This document shows positions 23,279-35,531 of a stretch of 64,000 bases of DNA, piece by piece. Each line of letters opens with the position of its first letter. Positions within the stretch are counted from its first letter, which is position 1. The notes under the pieces are model-generated. The model worked only from the letters and a program-made list of their open reading frames with translations, was not told where the DNA came from and made no database searches. Source of the DNA: Liolophura sinensis (taxonomy: Eukaryota > Mollusca > Polyplacophora > Chitonida > Chitonidae); assembly GCF_032854445.1 (NCBI RefSeq), contig NC_088306.1, forward strand, positions 21,921,764 through 21,985,763, written 5' to 3'. A program made the position numbers and the translations under genes.

Positions 23279-25599
23279 CGTTGCCAATACCCGATGTGAT
23301 AATAACATTTTTAACACATCTCCAAATGTCCTGTTTATGATGTGTATGGAAAACAAATAATACAAGCAATAAAACTTGATCTTGGGTCTCTACACGACGA
23401 TGCAGCTAGAAAGATGAGACCAATCTAGTGACCCCACAGAGAGCCCTGAAACCCGACAGGGTTTGTTGTGTCTGCAAATCGATTTGTTGATGGAAACGAT
23501 GGATAAGTGTAATTGCAACATGGGACTGACTAGCGATTAAAACGTAAAGAGTGGTGAAAACAACAACAACAGAGGAATGTGTCTTTACAAAAATGCGGCG
23601 AAGAATTATGTGCCATAGCCAGATGAGAATGACACAGGCGTCGAAACAAAACTTTGTATACCAGCCGTCAACAACCATAATAGACGTTCAGGCTCAACAC
23701 TCGCACTGGACAAATTGTCAAAAACATTTAGCACAAACGGACTAAAAAGCAGAACAAAAAGAATAAAGTACAAATTAGGTAGCATTAATCAAAAGATAAG
23801 CAACGATAACGGAATGACGCCAGAAAGTGATCTCCATGAGAATAGAGTAAATCAGGCTGGTAGGCCTATATACCCAAATCGTTTACCCTGCTAATTCATA
23901 AGTTGTCGGAAATGAACATATGTGTTTAAGCTTCGGTTGGATCTGTTATTATATTATCAAGTCTTGGCAACGCTGCGTTACATTTAATAAGGTGACGTAA
24001 GCAATTTCTATAAGACCGCCAGGAAGTTTGTAATCATGTGATCTCTCACTCTGGCGTTCATGCTCCTCACAGCGCACGCGTCGCTGTCTATGCATTCGCG
24101 TTTCATCACATACCACTAACTGCAAATTTTGTACAAAAATCTTGAACAAGGGGTCACAGTGATGAGACAGGAAAGGATGTCAGAAAACACACATAATCCG
24201 TCTCAGCCATTCTTTCTAAAACCACTTTGTACACATGCATCCTCTTTACCTGTACAACATGAATCTAACCAAACCTGAAACAATTTGCTAATTTGCTAAC
24301 AGTGAATGCTAATTAAACAGTTCCGCCACAGGATACAAATAATGAGGCTATACCAAAGAACGTACGTACGTCTCACAGCTCCAAAGGTCAAGCTTGTCTA
24401 GTGATGGCAGTGATGTAAAGCGAGCGTAAAGAGCGGCACATGCGCTGTGAAGAGGATGCCTGGCGTGGGCGAAAGCAAAATGCCCACTCTTTGTCGAAGC
24501 ACAGGAAAAAAGGCCCATATGTTTGCCATTCCGTCAGCGGTTGTACAAGAACACATCACGGAAGTTCTACAAAAATACTCAGAGTATCTGGAATGTTGAA
24601 AATCACACAAAATGAAGGACAGGGGTTCAAAAATATATAGGCATTTTCATACGCTATAACATTTAGGACAATTGTCTTCGTCAACACCGTCTGTTGCTAG
24701 ATCTCGTACCGTCTACCTTCCTAGCCGTCTAACAGAATGTCCTTGTCACACACGCTTTAATGGATGTTGAACCAGGGATATCCTCCTTATACCGGACCCT
24801 GAATTCAAAGTTTGTAGTTCATTCAACTTTATGATAGGATTTTTCAAACTTTACTTGTTTTATATATACCGGGACTGTAGTCTTTAATTGTACAGTCATG
24901 ACATGTAAACAATCAAGGCCTCTGACGGGCCTGCGTTAGATACCTATATATACTGGCCTTTAGGTGCATGTTTTGAAATTTATTGCCACGTGTGTATTGA
25001 CGCCCTTGGCAGTGGATAGTGAAATACGAAATCAAAATGGAATGCTTATATCTGCAAGGTTAATTGTCTTGTCGATCTTTCTGCAGTTTTCTGTGGAGTT
25101 TAATATGTATTTCGTGATTAAAGAAATAAAAAAAAAAAGAAAATTCTATAGCCTACATTATAATATTGACTCTATAGATGGTATTGTTACGCAAACCTCC
25201 CAAATCCCGACTCTGAACAGCGAATGTGTGAAATCAAGTGCTCTCACCGTTCATGAGGCATTCTGTTAAACGTGTATGACAACACAGCATTTTGAGTAAT
25301 TCTAGACTAGTGATGTATAAATTGCAGTCTACATCACTGCATATTTTTGTGTGGGCGTGTGGGTGGGTGGGGGGTGTTACCTAATTGTAAAAAAGCCATG
25401 GTGTTATAGGGTGAGTCTAATTTGCTACTGATTAAGCTGTTACATGAACCGTTTGATTAAAATCCTCAAGTAAACTGACAAGACACCATATTTCACCGGT
25501 TACGTGTGATCATTTGTCAACTATCACCCAATCGTGGATGATCTGGTTATTCTCTCTGTGCTGTATATACGTGCTAATTATGTTTGTGAAAATAAACAG

Positions 25600-25790
25600 T
25601 CGACGATGGTCGTGTGGCCACTTGCGCAGTTTACCTTGGTTGAAGACCACCTGTCTTTCATCACTAAATGGCTTGCATATCTGTACGTGGAAAGGTTCCG
25701 CAGCAACTTGCCAATGGTTCATGGTTTACCCCGAGCACTGGTTTCTCCCACCAATATAAAATCCCACCGTCGAATGTAAGTAATAAATCA
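25600..25790 (+). mobile_element. SINE fragment (family D body)
   Basis: It shares ggttgaagaccacctgtctt, gcatatctgtacgtg and a tail with ggtttaccccgagcactggt and ttctcccaccaataaa with the other family D copies. The head is missing. Confidence 0.6.
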
Positions 25791-26279
25791 TCGAGAACTC
25801 TCGACAACAGCAACCAAATAAATAAATATTAGCTAGTCCGTCCTTTTCCAAAATCCATGAAACACAGTGCGATGGGCGGAATATTATTATGACGAACGTT
25901 TTGGTGCATTTGTTCTCAAAATATCTTCTTAACTGGTGAAGAAGCAATTCTTTTTAACTTATCTAACAAAGCCTTGCAAAACAGTTCAGTCTCTCTTTCT
26001 CCAGTATCAGTCTCCTTTCTGGAGACTTGGAAAAAAATCTTGCACATGGCACAGGCCTAGTGATATGTTCTGACAAATGTTCCCCTAAATAGCTCAGACC
26101 GTAAACTTTTCATAGCAAACTGGTTTAATCTCCAAAACATTTGCTTGAATCGTATTTCCGATTTCTTTACGCAAACCACTCAGTAACAATTCAGAGATGT
26201 TCTTATGAAATAAATGTTCAGATACTTCTTCTGTACACTCGGATGTCTGCTGGTCCAAGATCGAGACGCCTTTCAAATG

Positions 26280-26368
26280 AATGAATGAATGAATATGTCT
26301 TAACGCCACATTAGCAATATTTCAGCCATATCGTCGGGGCGCCTTTCGAATACAGCTTGACCGATCCC
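26280..26368. mobile_element. SINE tail fragment interrupted by another SINE
   Basis: A gaat repeat is followed by tcttaacgccacattagcaa and tatttcagccatatcg. It is flanked by an imperfect duplication (cgcctttcaaat before, cgcctttcgaat after). Family C then begins just downstream. Confidence 0.45.
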
Positions 26369-26383
26369 CTATGTAGAATTATG

Positions 26384-26646
26384 CATGTATGTATGCATCG
26401 GGTATAAAGTCGGACTCGGCGGGGCGAGTCCATGGTGCCAACCACAGAAGTACCAGACATGACACCTCACCCAGTCACATTATACTGACACCGGGCCAAC
26501 CAGTCATGTTTCCTTGCTCTAACTTCTCAATGCTGAGCGCCTAGCGAGGCAGCAGCAAGTACCACTTTATAAGTCTGTGGTATGCCCCCACCCGTGTTTT
26601 ATCTTGAATCTCCTGACTTCCAGGTGGAAACTCTAACCATTAGGCT
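26384..26646 (-). mobile_element. tRNA-derived SINE (family C) with 15-base TSD
   Basis: The element is bounded by an exact duplication, ctatgtagaattatg, at 26369-26383 and 26647-26661. Read on the minus strand it starts AGCCTAATGGTTAGAG, an A-box-like tRNA head, with a B-box-like GGAGATTCAAG further on. The target duplication shows insertion by retrotransposition. Confidence 0.8.
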
Positions 26647-26749
26647 CTATGTAGAATTATGTTTCTGGATGAAAGTGTGGAAATCTTCAAAATGCCAAGT
26701 TGACGTAAATTCTCTTTCTGGTGTTACCTGGCGCTCATCAGGCAGTATG

Positions 26750-27025
26750 GTATGTTTATTTTATTTATTTATTGATTGGTGTTTTACGCCGTACTCAAGA
26801 ATATTTCACTTATACGACGGCGGTCAGCATTATGGTAGGTGAAAACCGGGCAGAGCCCGGGGGAAACCCACGACCATCCGCAGGCTGCTGTCAGACCTTC
26901 CCACGTACGGCTGGAGAGGAAGCCAGCATGAGCTGGACTTGAACTCACATCGACCGCATTGGTGAGAGACTCCTGGGTCATCACGCTGCGCTAGCTCGCT
27001 AACCGACTGAGCCACAGAGGCCCCT
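26750..27025 (-). mobile_element. RUDI/V-SINE-like element, near full length
   Basis: Read on the minus strand it has a tRNA-like head (GGCCTCTGTGGCTCAGTCGG with an A box, and GAGTTCAAGTCC as B box), the conserved body (ccataatgctgaccgccgtc, gaaatattcttgagtacggc) and a TAAA-repeat tail. The body occurs over ten times in the window. The name rests on recall of the molluscan V-SINE, not on a search. Confidence 0.8.
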
Positions 27026-27209
27026 CAGTAAGGTATGTGGGACCGTTTTTAGGAAGCTTAATATGTATTACGTCATGTCATGTTATATTTGGGTTAACTG
27101 TTGTTTGATATAGCTGTTGGATAGTTGGACGGCATCTATAACGGGACAGTAGACGGATTTGTGATATGATATTTATAATATTTCTGCAATGGGCTACTGC
27201 AACACACCG

Positions 27210-27465
27210 CGTATTTATTTCATTGTTTTTTTTTTTTACGGCGTACTCAAGAATATTTCACTTACACGACGCCGAACAGCATTATTGTGGGAGGAAACTG
27301 GGCACATCTCGGGAGAAACTCACGACCATCAGCAGGTGGCTACTAGACCTTCCCAAGTATGGCCGACGAGGAAGCCAGCTTGAGCTGGACACGAACTTAG
27401 AGCGACCATATTCGTTAGAGGCTTGTTGGTCATTGCGCCGCGCTGGCACGCTAACCAACATGCGT
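27210..27465 (-). mobile_element. RUDI/V-SINE-like element, diverged
   Basis: It has the same body and head as the copy at 26750-27025 but about 20 percent diverged by eye, with the tail reduced to a T tract. It lies only 190 bases from the previous copy in the same orientation. Confidence 0.75.
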
Positions 27466-28244
27466 TTCTAATCAGGAAGTCAAGATCGACATTTCTTTCA
27501 AATCTTTTCTACTAGGCCCACATTAATTATTTTATCACGACGAGAGAGAAAGAGTTAGAGATAATAATTTCCGGTAACAAACAAATAAAATAATATTCAT
27601 TAACAATAATTATGGGAAGATAAATTCATTGCTTTTATGTTCTTTTGTGGACTTGGGAGTCACAGCGACCGCACTGAAGGCTCCTGTCATTGCTCCGCGC
27701 AGGCGCGCTAAAACACTGGGCTGGCTCACCTGATAAATATAAGGATGCGAAAAGGGAAAGCGGCATTGAGAATTATGATTGTCGCTTCAGTAGTTCAGAA
27801 GGAGCACGTATCGTGAAGTTATAAATATTTAAATATTTATTTGACTGGAGTTTATGTCTTTCTCAAAATTATTGCATTCCATACGAAAACAGTCGTTTTA
27901 CTAGGTTACGCAGGAAATGTCTTCATACAGGGCTTGCATATATACATTATTTTGTGGAAACAAGCGAAGGATCATTTTCTTTTCGGTTCTTAAAACTGAC
28001 TCACACTCTTTCACTGTTGAAGTGCACTACAAAGCGAAGTGACATGCTACAGTTAAAGTCTGGCCTTTGGAACGCTAAAATAGAGAACAAAAGCAGGATG
28101 CTGGAAGGTCAAGAACAAGTGGACATGCCTAAAGAAATCCACTGACTCTTGCGACTCATCTTGTAATATTTAAAAATCGTTAGTGGAAGAAGGATTTAGC
28201 TAGTGATAGTCGTAATATAGTTTAGACAAATGCATAAACGGTAT

Positions 28245-28365
28245 TTCAGCAACCTGCAGGTTGTGGGCTCTGCCCGGTTTCTTCCCACCGGAATGCTGGC
28301 CGGCATCGTACAAATGAAATATTTGTGAATACGACGTAAAACAACAATCAAATTAATAAATCAAT
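28245..28365 (+). mobile_element. RUDI/V-SINE-like 3' fragment
   Basis: Only the body and tail remain: gcaacctgcaggttgtggg, tctgcccggtttcttcccac, and a tail of aataaat words. Confidence 0.65.
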
Positions 28366-29686
28366 ATAGAGTAAGCCAAAACGGCTTGCCATGCCTCACT
28401 CATTCAGAGTGATAAATGTGACCACGACGGTATTAAATTTACGCTTTCAGGATGTGATGTCCTTATTTATCGCGGTTCGGCTATGTAGTCTACAAGTCTG
28501 CAGACAAACTATAGCTGCCATGCGACCGGTGATGGGAGCGTTAACACTAATAGACATATCCGAGATCTGTGACGGCCATAATACCAGACAGGACGTAATA
28601 CATCCAGAAAAGCAAACAATCTCTAATGCGAGGCCACGGGGGGAAAGTTGGGAAGTGAATTAGACACCGTTTGATGTAGACGCATCCTCCGTCAGAGTGA
28701 AGGACAAATGAGCCCCCGGGATTGGGGATTATATACCCTGGAGAAACATGGAATCGTCTGTGACACAAATCGTGTTAAGCCGGGGCGACGGAGTCTGTCT
28801 GCCGCTGGTCGTGACGGCCTGGGGTTACTACTTGGTATATACCCCATGATGTCCCCATACGTCAGCATTATGTGTGACGCCTGAGCGGTAAATGATGATG
28901 TTTGACGGTGTATACCATATATCCTATATCTATACGACCTTACGCAAAACATTAATATATTAGTAAGTAAATTAATAAATGCAGCCGCATGCAGTTAGAA
29001 TATCCATAAGTCCCTGAAGGAATGTGAAGTATTAAATGGCAATTTCTGCAAAATGAAAATAAAACTGATCACGCAATATGTAGGCTACATTATATGTGCA
29101 CTTCTGCAATGAAAGTTTGGGTTGCGCTGACTGTTCCATCTATCAACCATACTCCCTCGTATTTTGGTGGGCTAATTGGCTCCGACCAGCTCATCATAGG
29201 ACAGATGCTAGAAATTTAGGATCCATGATGGGTTAGGTGCCGTAACATGTACACTGTTGTAAAGCCAGATTTTTTTGGTTAACAAGCTGTTATCAAAGAA
29301 AAATTAAGAAAACTATTTTTTCTCCCACTTAAACACCTGTCGCAGTGAATACTGTTTTACACCATATTTCCCCCAGATGTGAATTTTAGTTATATCACGA
29401 CACTGTAACCTATTAGCAAACCGATCCCACAGTCAACATCTAGTGTTTCCTCACTTGGAAGCCATGCCGAAGACGCCAGACATTATGGTTTATACTCGGC
29501 ATATCACATCGGTAGTGCATAGATACAATTCAAGTTGAGAAAAGATTGCCGTGATGCAGTAAACAATCAACGAATTCGTGTTACCAGTAACGTATAACTT
29601 CAGATGAATACAGATGAAGTCCCCAAAATTCTGAAAACAAAAATGTATTGTTCCGGTGAGTGTGGCGAGGAGCACGAAGGAACAGT

Positions 29687-29808
29687 AAAGACCTTTAGTT
29701 AGAAGTTACAAGCTTGTTACTTGTAACTTCAGTGTAGAATTAGTTTACCTATTCTAGTTTTGAAGTTACAAGTTACAAGTGGAACTCATAACTTGTAACT
29801 AAAGGTCT
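29687..29808. mobile_element. Short inverted-repeat element, about 120 bases
   Basis: The left end agacctttagttagaagtta is the inverse of the right end, which reverse-complemented reads agacctttagttacaagtta. Both ends continue into repeated gttacaag words, so the whole stretch can fold into a hairpin. Confidence 0.7.
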
Positions 29809-32744
29809 CTATTAACTGATTAACTTGGAAAGATTGATGCGACAAATGGAGACATATACGGACAGGAAACAATAACGCTATATGCCAATCACACAGAATA
29901 CCACGAAGGACTTGAAGGAAGCTTCAGGCATGATCTGATAAGAGAAAATGAATGTTTCCTTCCGCTGGAAATGTGAAATATGAATTATTAATTATGAAGT
30001 ATTTTATAAATTTTTAAAGTGAATCAGTCGGCTTGTAGTATTTAAGGTGGCAGATCTCCTGATGATGCTTTCTGACCACTGGATCACGAAGCGATCTTCC
30101 CCTTTAGGCAAAATTTCGTATCACTTCAAAATTGTTATTTATTTCATAACAAGGTCAAAATATTGCTTGACAATGTAAACTCTGGGTAATATGATCACGA
30201 GTTCGATTCATAGAAGTGCATAGTGTTGTTTAGTGCTTAACAAAGTGAGGTAATGTGTGTGTGTGTGTGGGGGGGGGGGGTCGATGAATTTGAACTACAC
30301 ATGAAATTCTTTTTATATATTTATCCATATATCTTGTTGTCAAGCAATATGTGAATAAGTTCAAATGTATTATTGTAAATCCATACTGATTACATACAGT
30401 ATTCTTTCAATAAAAGCTCAACGCTATTTACTTCAGCTAACAGCATATTGTACAAATAAATTAAGAAAGGAGCACCTGTTCATCAATTTAACTTCGTAAT
30501 AAATGTCTATTAAAGACATTGTGATATATTCACGGTATAATTCGTAAGACAAAACTTGTTTCAAATACCAACGATAGGCAGAGAAGGATATTATCCTATC
30601 TATGAAGTCGATGGTTAGCAACGAATATTTTAGCTGGGCATATTCCATCGGCTACACCTATTGCATAACAACTTTAAACACAATCCGGGGAAGCCCTTGC
30701 GTCAATTCACAGATTAACTATCACTGTAAGCATGTTTGCAATCGACCTCAGCGACAGGGGGTGCGATTTCCCATCTCGTTGCAAGGGGTCCTTTCAGCTA
30801 AAATAAAAGGAAAGGAACACATCAAATTTAATGATTGAAATGCTGACTTGTCTAAGAACGCATCGTGATCCCGGGGCCTAGTTACATTTTGAACACAATA
30901 CTAATTAATGACAACTAAGAAATAGTTGCGACAGTAACCCGGCAACTGCATATCTCAGAAATCACACCAAAGTAGAACCCCAGCGCTGGACCTTCCACAC
31001 TGCATGTAGATGCTTTTATGTTCCCCGAATCCATTCTGATCGTGTTAAACGTCGAAAACAGTAGAATTTGGTGACCAAACATCAGAAAATCTACTTCGCT
31101 ACGATCGAGCCATGAGACGTCACGGGTGGTGCATTCTATGCCGGCATGTGAGGCTTTCTCTACGTGCACAACACAACACCGATCACAGGATACAATCGCT
31201 ATACTTTTACAACTACTTTCGAGATTATTCTGTGTCCAAGGGTGGTTTGCGACAGCAGTAACACAACACAACGATACCGTAAAGTTACATACATGGCGTA
31301 AAAATGCCACAAATTGAGAAAATATGGACCAGATCTCATCAAAAACACCCCTTCATTAAAGAGGACTCGGTCGTAGTCGTATGAGACTTGCTATAGGTTT
31401 ATATCTGTCTCCCCACTCCATCCTTCCAAAAAAAAAAAAAAGAAAGAAAAAAAAAAAAAAAGAAAAAAAATTCCAAACGAGAACTGGAAAGAAGAGAAGT
31501 CCTGGAATGCAGAAGTTGTTTAGTTATTTGCTTGTTTGAAACAGCAGGCTGTGTGACACGAACTGTAGGCAGCCGCCAGCCTTTTCCCTACAACGGCCAC
31601 GAGAATGCAGTGCGGTTCCACGGCTCAGTTTACACCTCGTCTGCAGGCCGCTGTGGGCGCGTGATACCCTACAGTATGCCGTACCTTGCAGCCCGTCACA
31701 GGAACTGAGAGAAAATTTAAAATGGCATTTCTATGTGTTACCAATCGGTGTTTCCATTTATTTATTTTTGGCGGTGATACTCGCTGGTGTTGAGCTACAG
31801 AGCATTCTCGCCATTGCAAATCCCTATCAGCTGGCCCCACTGCATGGATGTTGCAGCCGGTAGGCTTATCGCTCGACTTAGCTATAACAAATACATTCTG
31901 TGGACTGCGAAACGGCGCCAAATTCTCCGCGGGTATTACCATAATTCCACGCATGTCCAATTCGTGTCAGACAAACCAGACGGGAATGCACTTGAGCCAT
32001 CTGCGGCGGCGGGTATGTGAGCGATAATCGGTCATCGTATCGCTCAGTCGCTATGCTGTACACGCTTTTCCAGGATCTAGTACAACTCCGGTATCTTTCA
32101 AAATATTTGCTGTAAAACTGTTTTACTTATATGATTTTCAGGGTTCTAATTAAGAGGTGTACACCTAGGGGTAATTATAGATTTAGTTATACGATAGCTG
32201 CAGGAAGAGCACACATGGGGGTAGGCGTAATAATGCATCGATTCGTCAACGCTTTGCAGGTCTTTTCAGTACATAATCCCGGCAGGTCATCACGGCAGGA
32301 CTCCACCCGACCAGAGTTCCGAGGCAGACGATCCAACTTTAACGCTTTTTTTTAAGTGGAACGAACGAAAATAGTATGTTTTGAAAAACAGTTTATATAC
32401 TAACATAGCAAAAATAATGTGTCTTGGAAATATTTGGTATGAAAATAAAGGCGTTGGGGTTCTCCTTTAAAGACATGACTTATCATTTGCATTATTGTTT
32501 GTCGCTAATTTCTCCTGGACATCGACTCAGATATTTCATCTTTTCTTCGCCTCCTATAAAGGTTTTCGACCTTTGCTAACGACATTAGTGATGACTTTTA
32601 TCACTGTTCAGTTATTACACAGGCTTTTCTGGTCGTTGCTTACAGTTTTCCTGTTGTTCTCAGCGAATTGCTATTCCTCCTCTCTCACACTGTGTTGAGA
32701 AGCGTCTCCTCACCCAAATGTCCGTGACGCTTGTCTGGCCGTTT

Positions 32745-32870
32745 ATCCGTTCTAACGTTTGTTGAAGATTACTTGTCTCTCTCCGTTGTGGTGTGCATAT
32801 CTGTACGTCACACACGGGAAAGTCCGTCAGTAAGTTACCATGTGCATTCCAGATTCATCCACCCATCAAA
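32745..32870 (+). mobile_element. SINE fragment (family D body)
   Basis: It has tgttgaagattacttgtctc, ggtgtgcatatctgtacgtc and acacacgggaaagtc, as in the copies at 22450 and 62795. Confidence 0.55.
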
Positions 32871-33161
32871 AAAATGACTACATTTACTGCGAGTTATCCT
32901 ATTGTTACTTAGAGCTCTCCATGCAGTCACTGGTTAACGCTGTCCTGGTGTTACCCAAGAACCTCCAGTCATTTCTTTTCGGCACTAATATCAAGAATTC
33001 TCCATACAGTCATTGATGAAGTTTTTAAAACTGTTTCCGATGATTATATAGCTCTTTGTCATTGTTGGAATACTACTCTAGCCATTCCTTTAGGAGTTTA
33101 AAAGTTTTATGTTGTTGATTAGGGTTCGCCGGTTGTTGCTTAGAATTTTTCCTGTGTTACT

Positions 33162-33382
33162 GGAGTCGATTCCACAAATCCATTTCTGACTTCAGTCAAA
33201 CTTTCAAAGCTTATTTTGGGGTTTTAGAACATTTAAAATTTTGTACCCTATCAATTTTGTATCATCAATGTTATCTTAAGAAAAATGTGTCCAAATGTCA
33301 CCTTCCAGTACTAAAAAACTAAACATCGCACAGTTTTAAAATTTTTGACTTTAGTCAGAAAGGGTTTTGTGTAATTGGCGCC
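33162..33382. mobile_element. Inverted-repeat element, family B
   Basis: The left end ggagtcgattccacaaatcc and the right end ttgtgtaattggcgcc are inverted copies, with atttctgacttcagtcaaac and gactttagtcagaaagg just inside. It is the same family as 19666-19884. Confidence 0.7.
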
Positions 33383-33479
33383 TGAGTGGGGATTGCAAGT
33401 TATTACTTAGTTTTACTTTTGTTCCTAAGGGTTCTGGACTTATTTCTGTTTCCTTGCTATGGCTAAGGGATCACAAGTT

Positions 33480-34930
33480 ATAGCTTACAGTTTTCCTGTT
33501 GTTGATCAGTTATCCCGTTGTAGCTTACAGTTTTCCTGTTGTTGATCAGAGTTATTCATTTATAACTTACAGTTTTCCTGTTTTTGATCAGAGTTATTCA
33601 TTTATAGCTAACAGTTTTCCTGTTGTTGATCGGCGTTATCCAGTTATAGATTACAGTTTTCTTGTTGTTGCTCAGGGTTATCCAGTTATAGCTTACAGTT
33701 TTCTTGTTGTTGCTCAGGGTTATCCAGTTATAGCTTACAGTTTTCCTGTTGTTGCTCAGGGTTATCCAGTTATAGCTTACAGTTTTCCTGTTGTTGCCTA
33801 GATTTCTGTAACCGTATTGTTTTGCAGGTTTCCCTTAGGGTTATAACTTGGATTTGTTGTTGCTTTATCTTCTCTATTTATTATAATCTTCCTTTTTTGC
33901 TTAAGGCTGTGCAGTTGTATTGGTTTAGCTTTTCGGTTTTCTCGGCTTTCCTGTTTTTTTTTTCTCTGGGTTATCTAGTTACATCTTAGTCTTCATGTGG
34001 TTGCTTAGGTTCTATGTTGCTTAGAGTTCTCCAGTCATTGCTGATAGTTTTCATGTTTAAGGTTCTCCGGTTATTGCTTAGTTTTCTTATTGCTAGGGTA
34101 TCTCCGGTTATTCTTGCTTAGGATTCTCCAGTTATTGCTTATACACCTAGTTGTCATGTTGCTTTGGGATTGCCGTTTACAGCTTACAGTTGTCTTGTTG
34201 CTTAAGGTTCTCCAGTCATTACTTATAGTTTTCTTGTTGTTTAGGGTTCTCTGGTTATTCCGTAGTTTTCCTGTTACTTAGGGTATTCCAGTTATTGCTT
34301 ACAGATATCTTGTTGCTTAGGGTTCTCCAGGATTCACTAGTTATTGCTTAGTTTTCATGTTGCTTTGGGTACTTCAATTATTGCTTACAGTGGTCTTGCT
34401 GCTTAGGGTTCTTTGGTTACTGCTTACAGTTGTCTTGCTGTTTAGGGTTCTCCAGTTATTGCTTACAGTTTCCTTGTTGCTTACGGTTCTCCAGTTATCG
34501 GTATTTTGCTTACAGTTTTCATGTTGCTTTGAGTTCTCCAGTTATTGCTTACTGTTTCCTTGTTGCTTAGGGTTCTCCAGTTATCGGTATTTTGCTTACA
34601 GTTTCTTTGTTGCTTAGGGTTCTCCAGTTATCGGTATTTTGCTTACAGTTTCCTTGTTGCTTAGGGTTCTCCAGTTATCTGTATTTTGCTTACAGTTTCC
34701 TTGTTGCTTAGGGTTCTCGAGTTATCTGTATTTTGCTTACAGTTTCCTTGTTGCTTAGGGTTCTCGAGTTATCGGTATTTTGCTTACAGTTTCCTTATTG
34801 CTTAGGGTTCTCCAGTTATCTGTATTTTGCTTACAGTTTCCTTGTTGCTTAGGGTTCTCCAGTTATCTGCATTTTGCTTACAGTTTCCTTGTTGCTTAGA
34901 GTTTTGCCGTTATTGCTTACTGTTGCTTAG
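33480..34930. repeat. Degenerate minisatellite, 42-48-base units, with TTAGGG words
   Basis: The first part (33480-33800) repeats agcttacagttttcctgttg with ttgctcagggttatccagtt, 42 bases. The last part (34490-34900) repeats cttacagtttccttgttgct with tagggttctccagttatc and a gtattttg spacer, 47 bases. The section between is a decayed mixture. GCTTAGGGTTCT, containing one TTAGGG, recurs more than ten times. An open plus-strand frame over the 42-base part is a by-product of the period. Confidence 0.85.
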
Positions 34931-35315
34931 GGTTCTAGGTTAAATCAGGACTGTATATGTGAATAACCAGTAAATCCGTCTTTGAAATTAGTTTACCTTG
35001 GCCCAGTAGTTTTTGAGATAATGTGTAATAGAATGTATGTGAATAAGGTGGAATATTCCACTTGAGATAAGCTCCTGTTTAACAGCTCATAAACCTGCTT
35101 AGAATTATCCCTTCTCAAGACTGGACAATCTACACAACAAAGTCAGCTGAGAGGTTAAGAGAAAACAAAACAAAAAAGAAAATCCCATAAAACAAGAAGT
35201 AAAATAAATAATGACACTTTTAATTGGATGGTTTTCAAACAGTTCAGATAATACAATAAAGACATAATATTCAAATGGCACCTGAACTTCCTGACCTCGC
35301 ACACAAATCTGAAGT

Positions 35316-35531
35316 ACGTATTTATTTATTTATTTATCTGATTGGTGTTTTACGCCGTAATCAAGAATATTTCACTTATACGACAGCGGCCAGCATTATG
35401 GTGAGAGAAAACCAGCACAGCCCGGGGGAAACCCACAACCCTCCGCAGGTTGCTGCAAGCCCTTCCCACGTACGGTCTGAGAGGAAGCCAGCATGAGCTG
35501 GACTTGAACTCACAGCGACCTCACTGGTGAT
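35316..35531 (-). mobile_element. RUDI/V-SINE-like element, head-truncated
   Basis: A TTTA-repeat tail, then gattggtgttttacgccgt, the conserved body, and a B-box-like GAGTTCAAGTCC on the minus strand. The A-box end is missing. Confidence 0.75.

Noticed and set aside
26750-27025. tRNA gene
   Set aside because: A- and B-box-like words are present but the cloverleaf does not close, and the sequence continues into the SINE body. The same holds for heads at 9603, 26600, 42100, 60575 and 62040.
30915-31960. 131- and 111-codon minus-strand ORFs
   Set aside because: No motif, no splice context and no neighbouring exons; lengths are compatible with chance in this composition.
33499-33801. 100-codon repeat ORF (YSFPVVDQSYSF...)
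   Set aside because: It is a read-through of the 42-base degenerate minisatellite.
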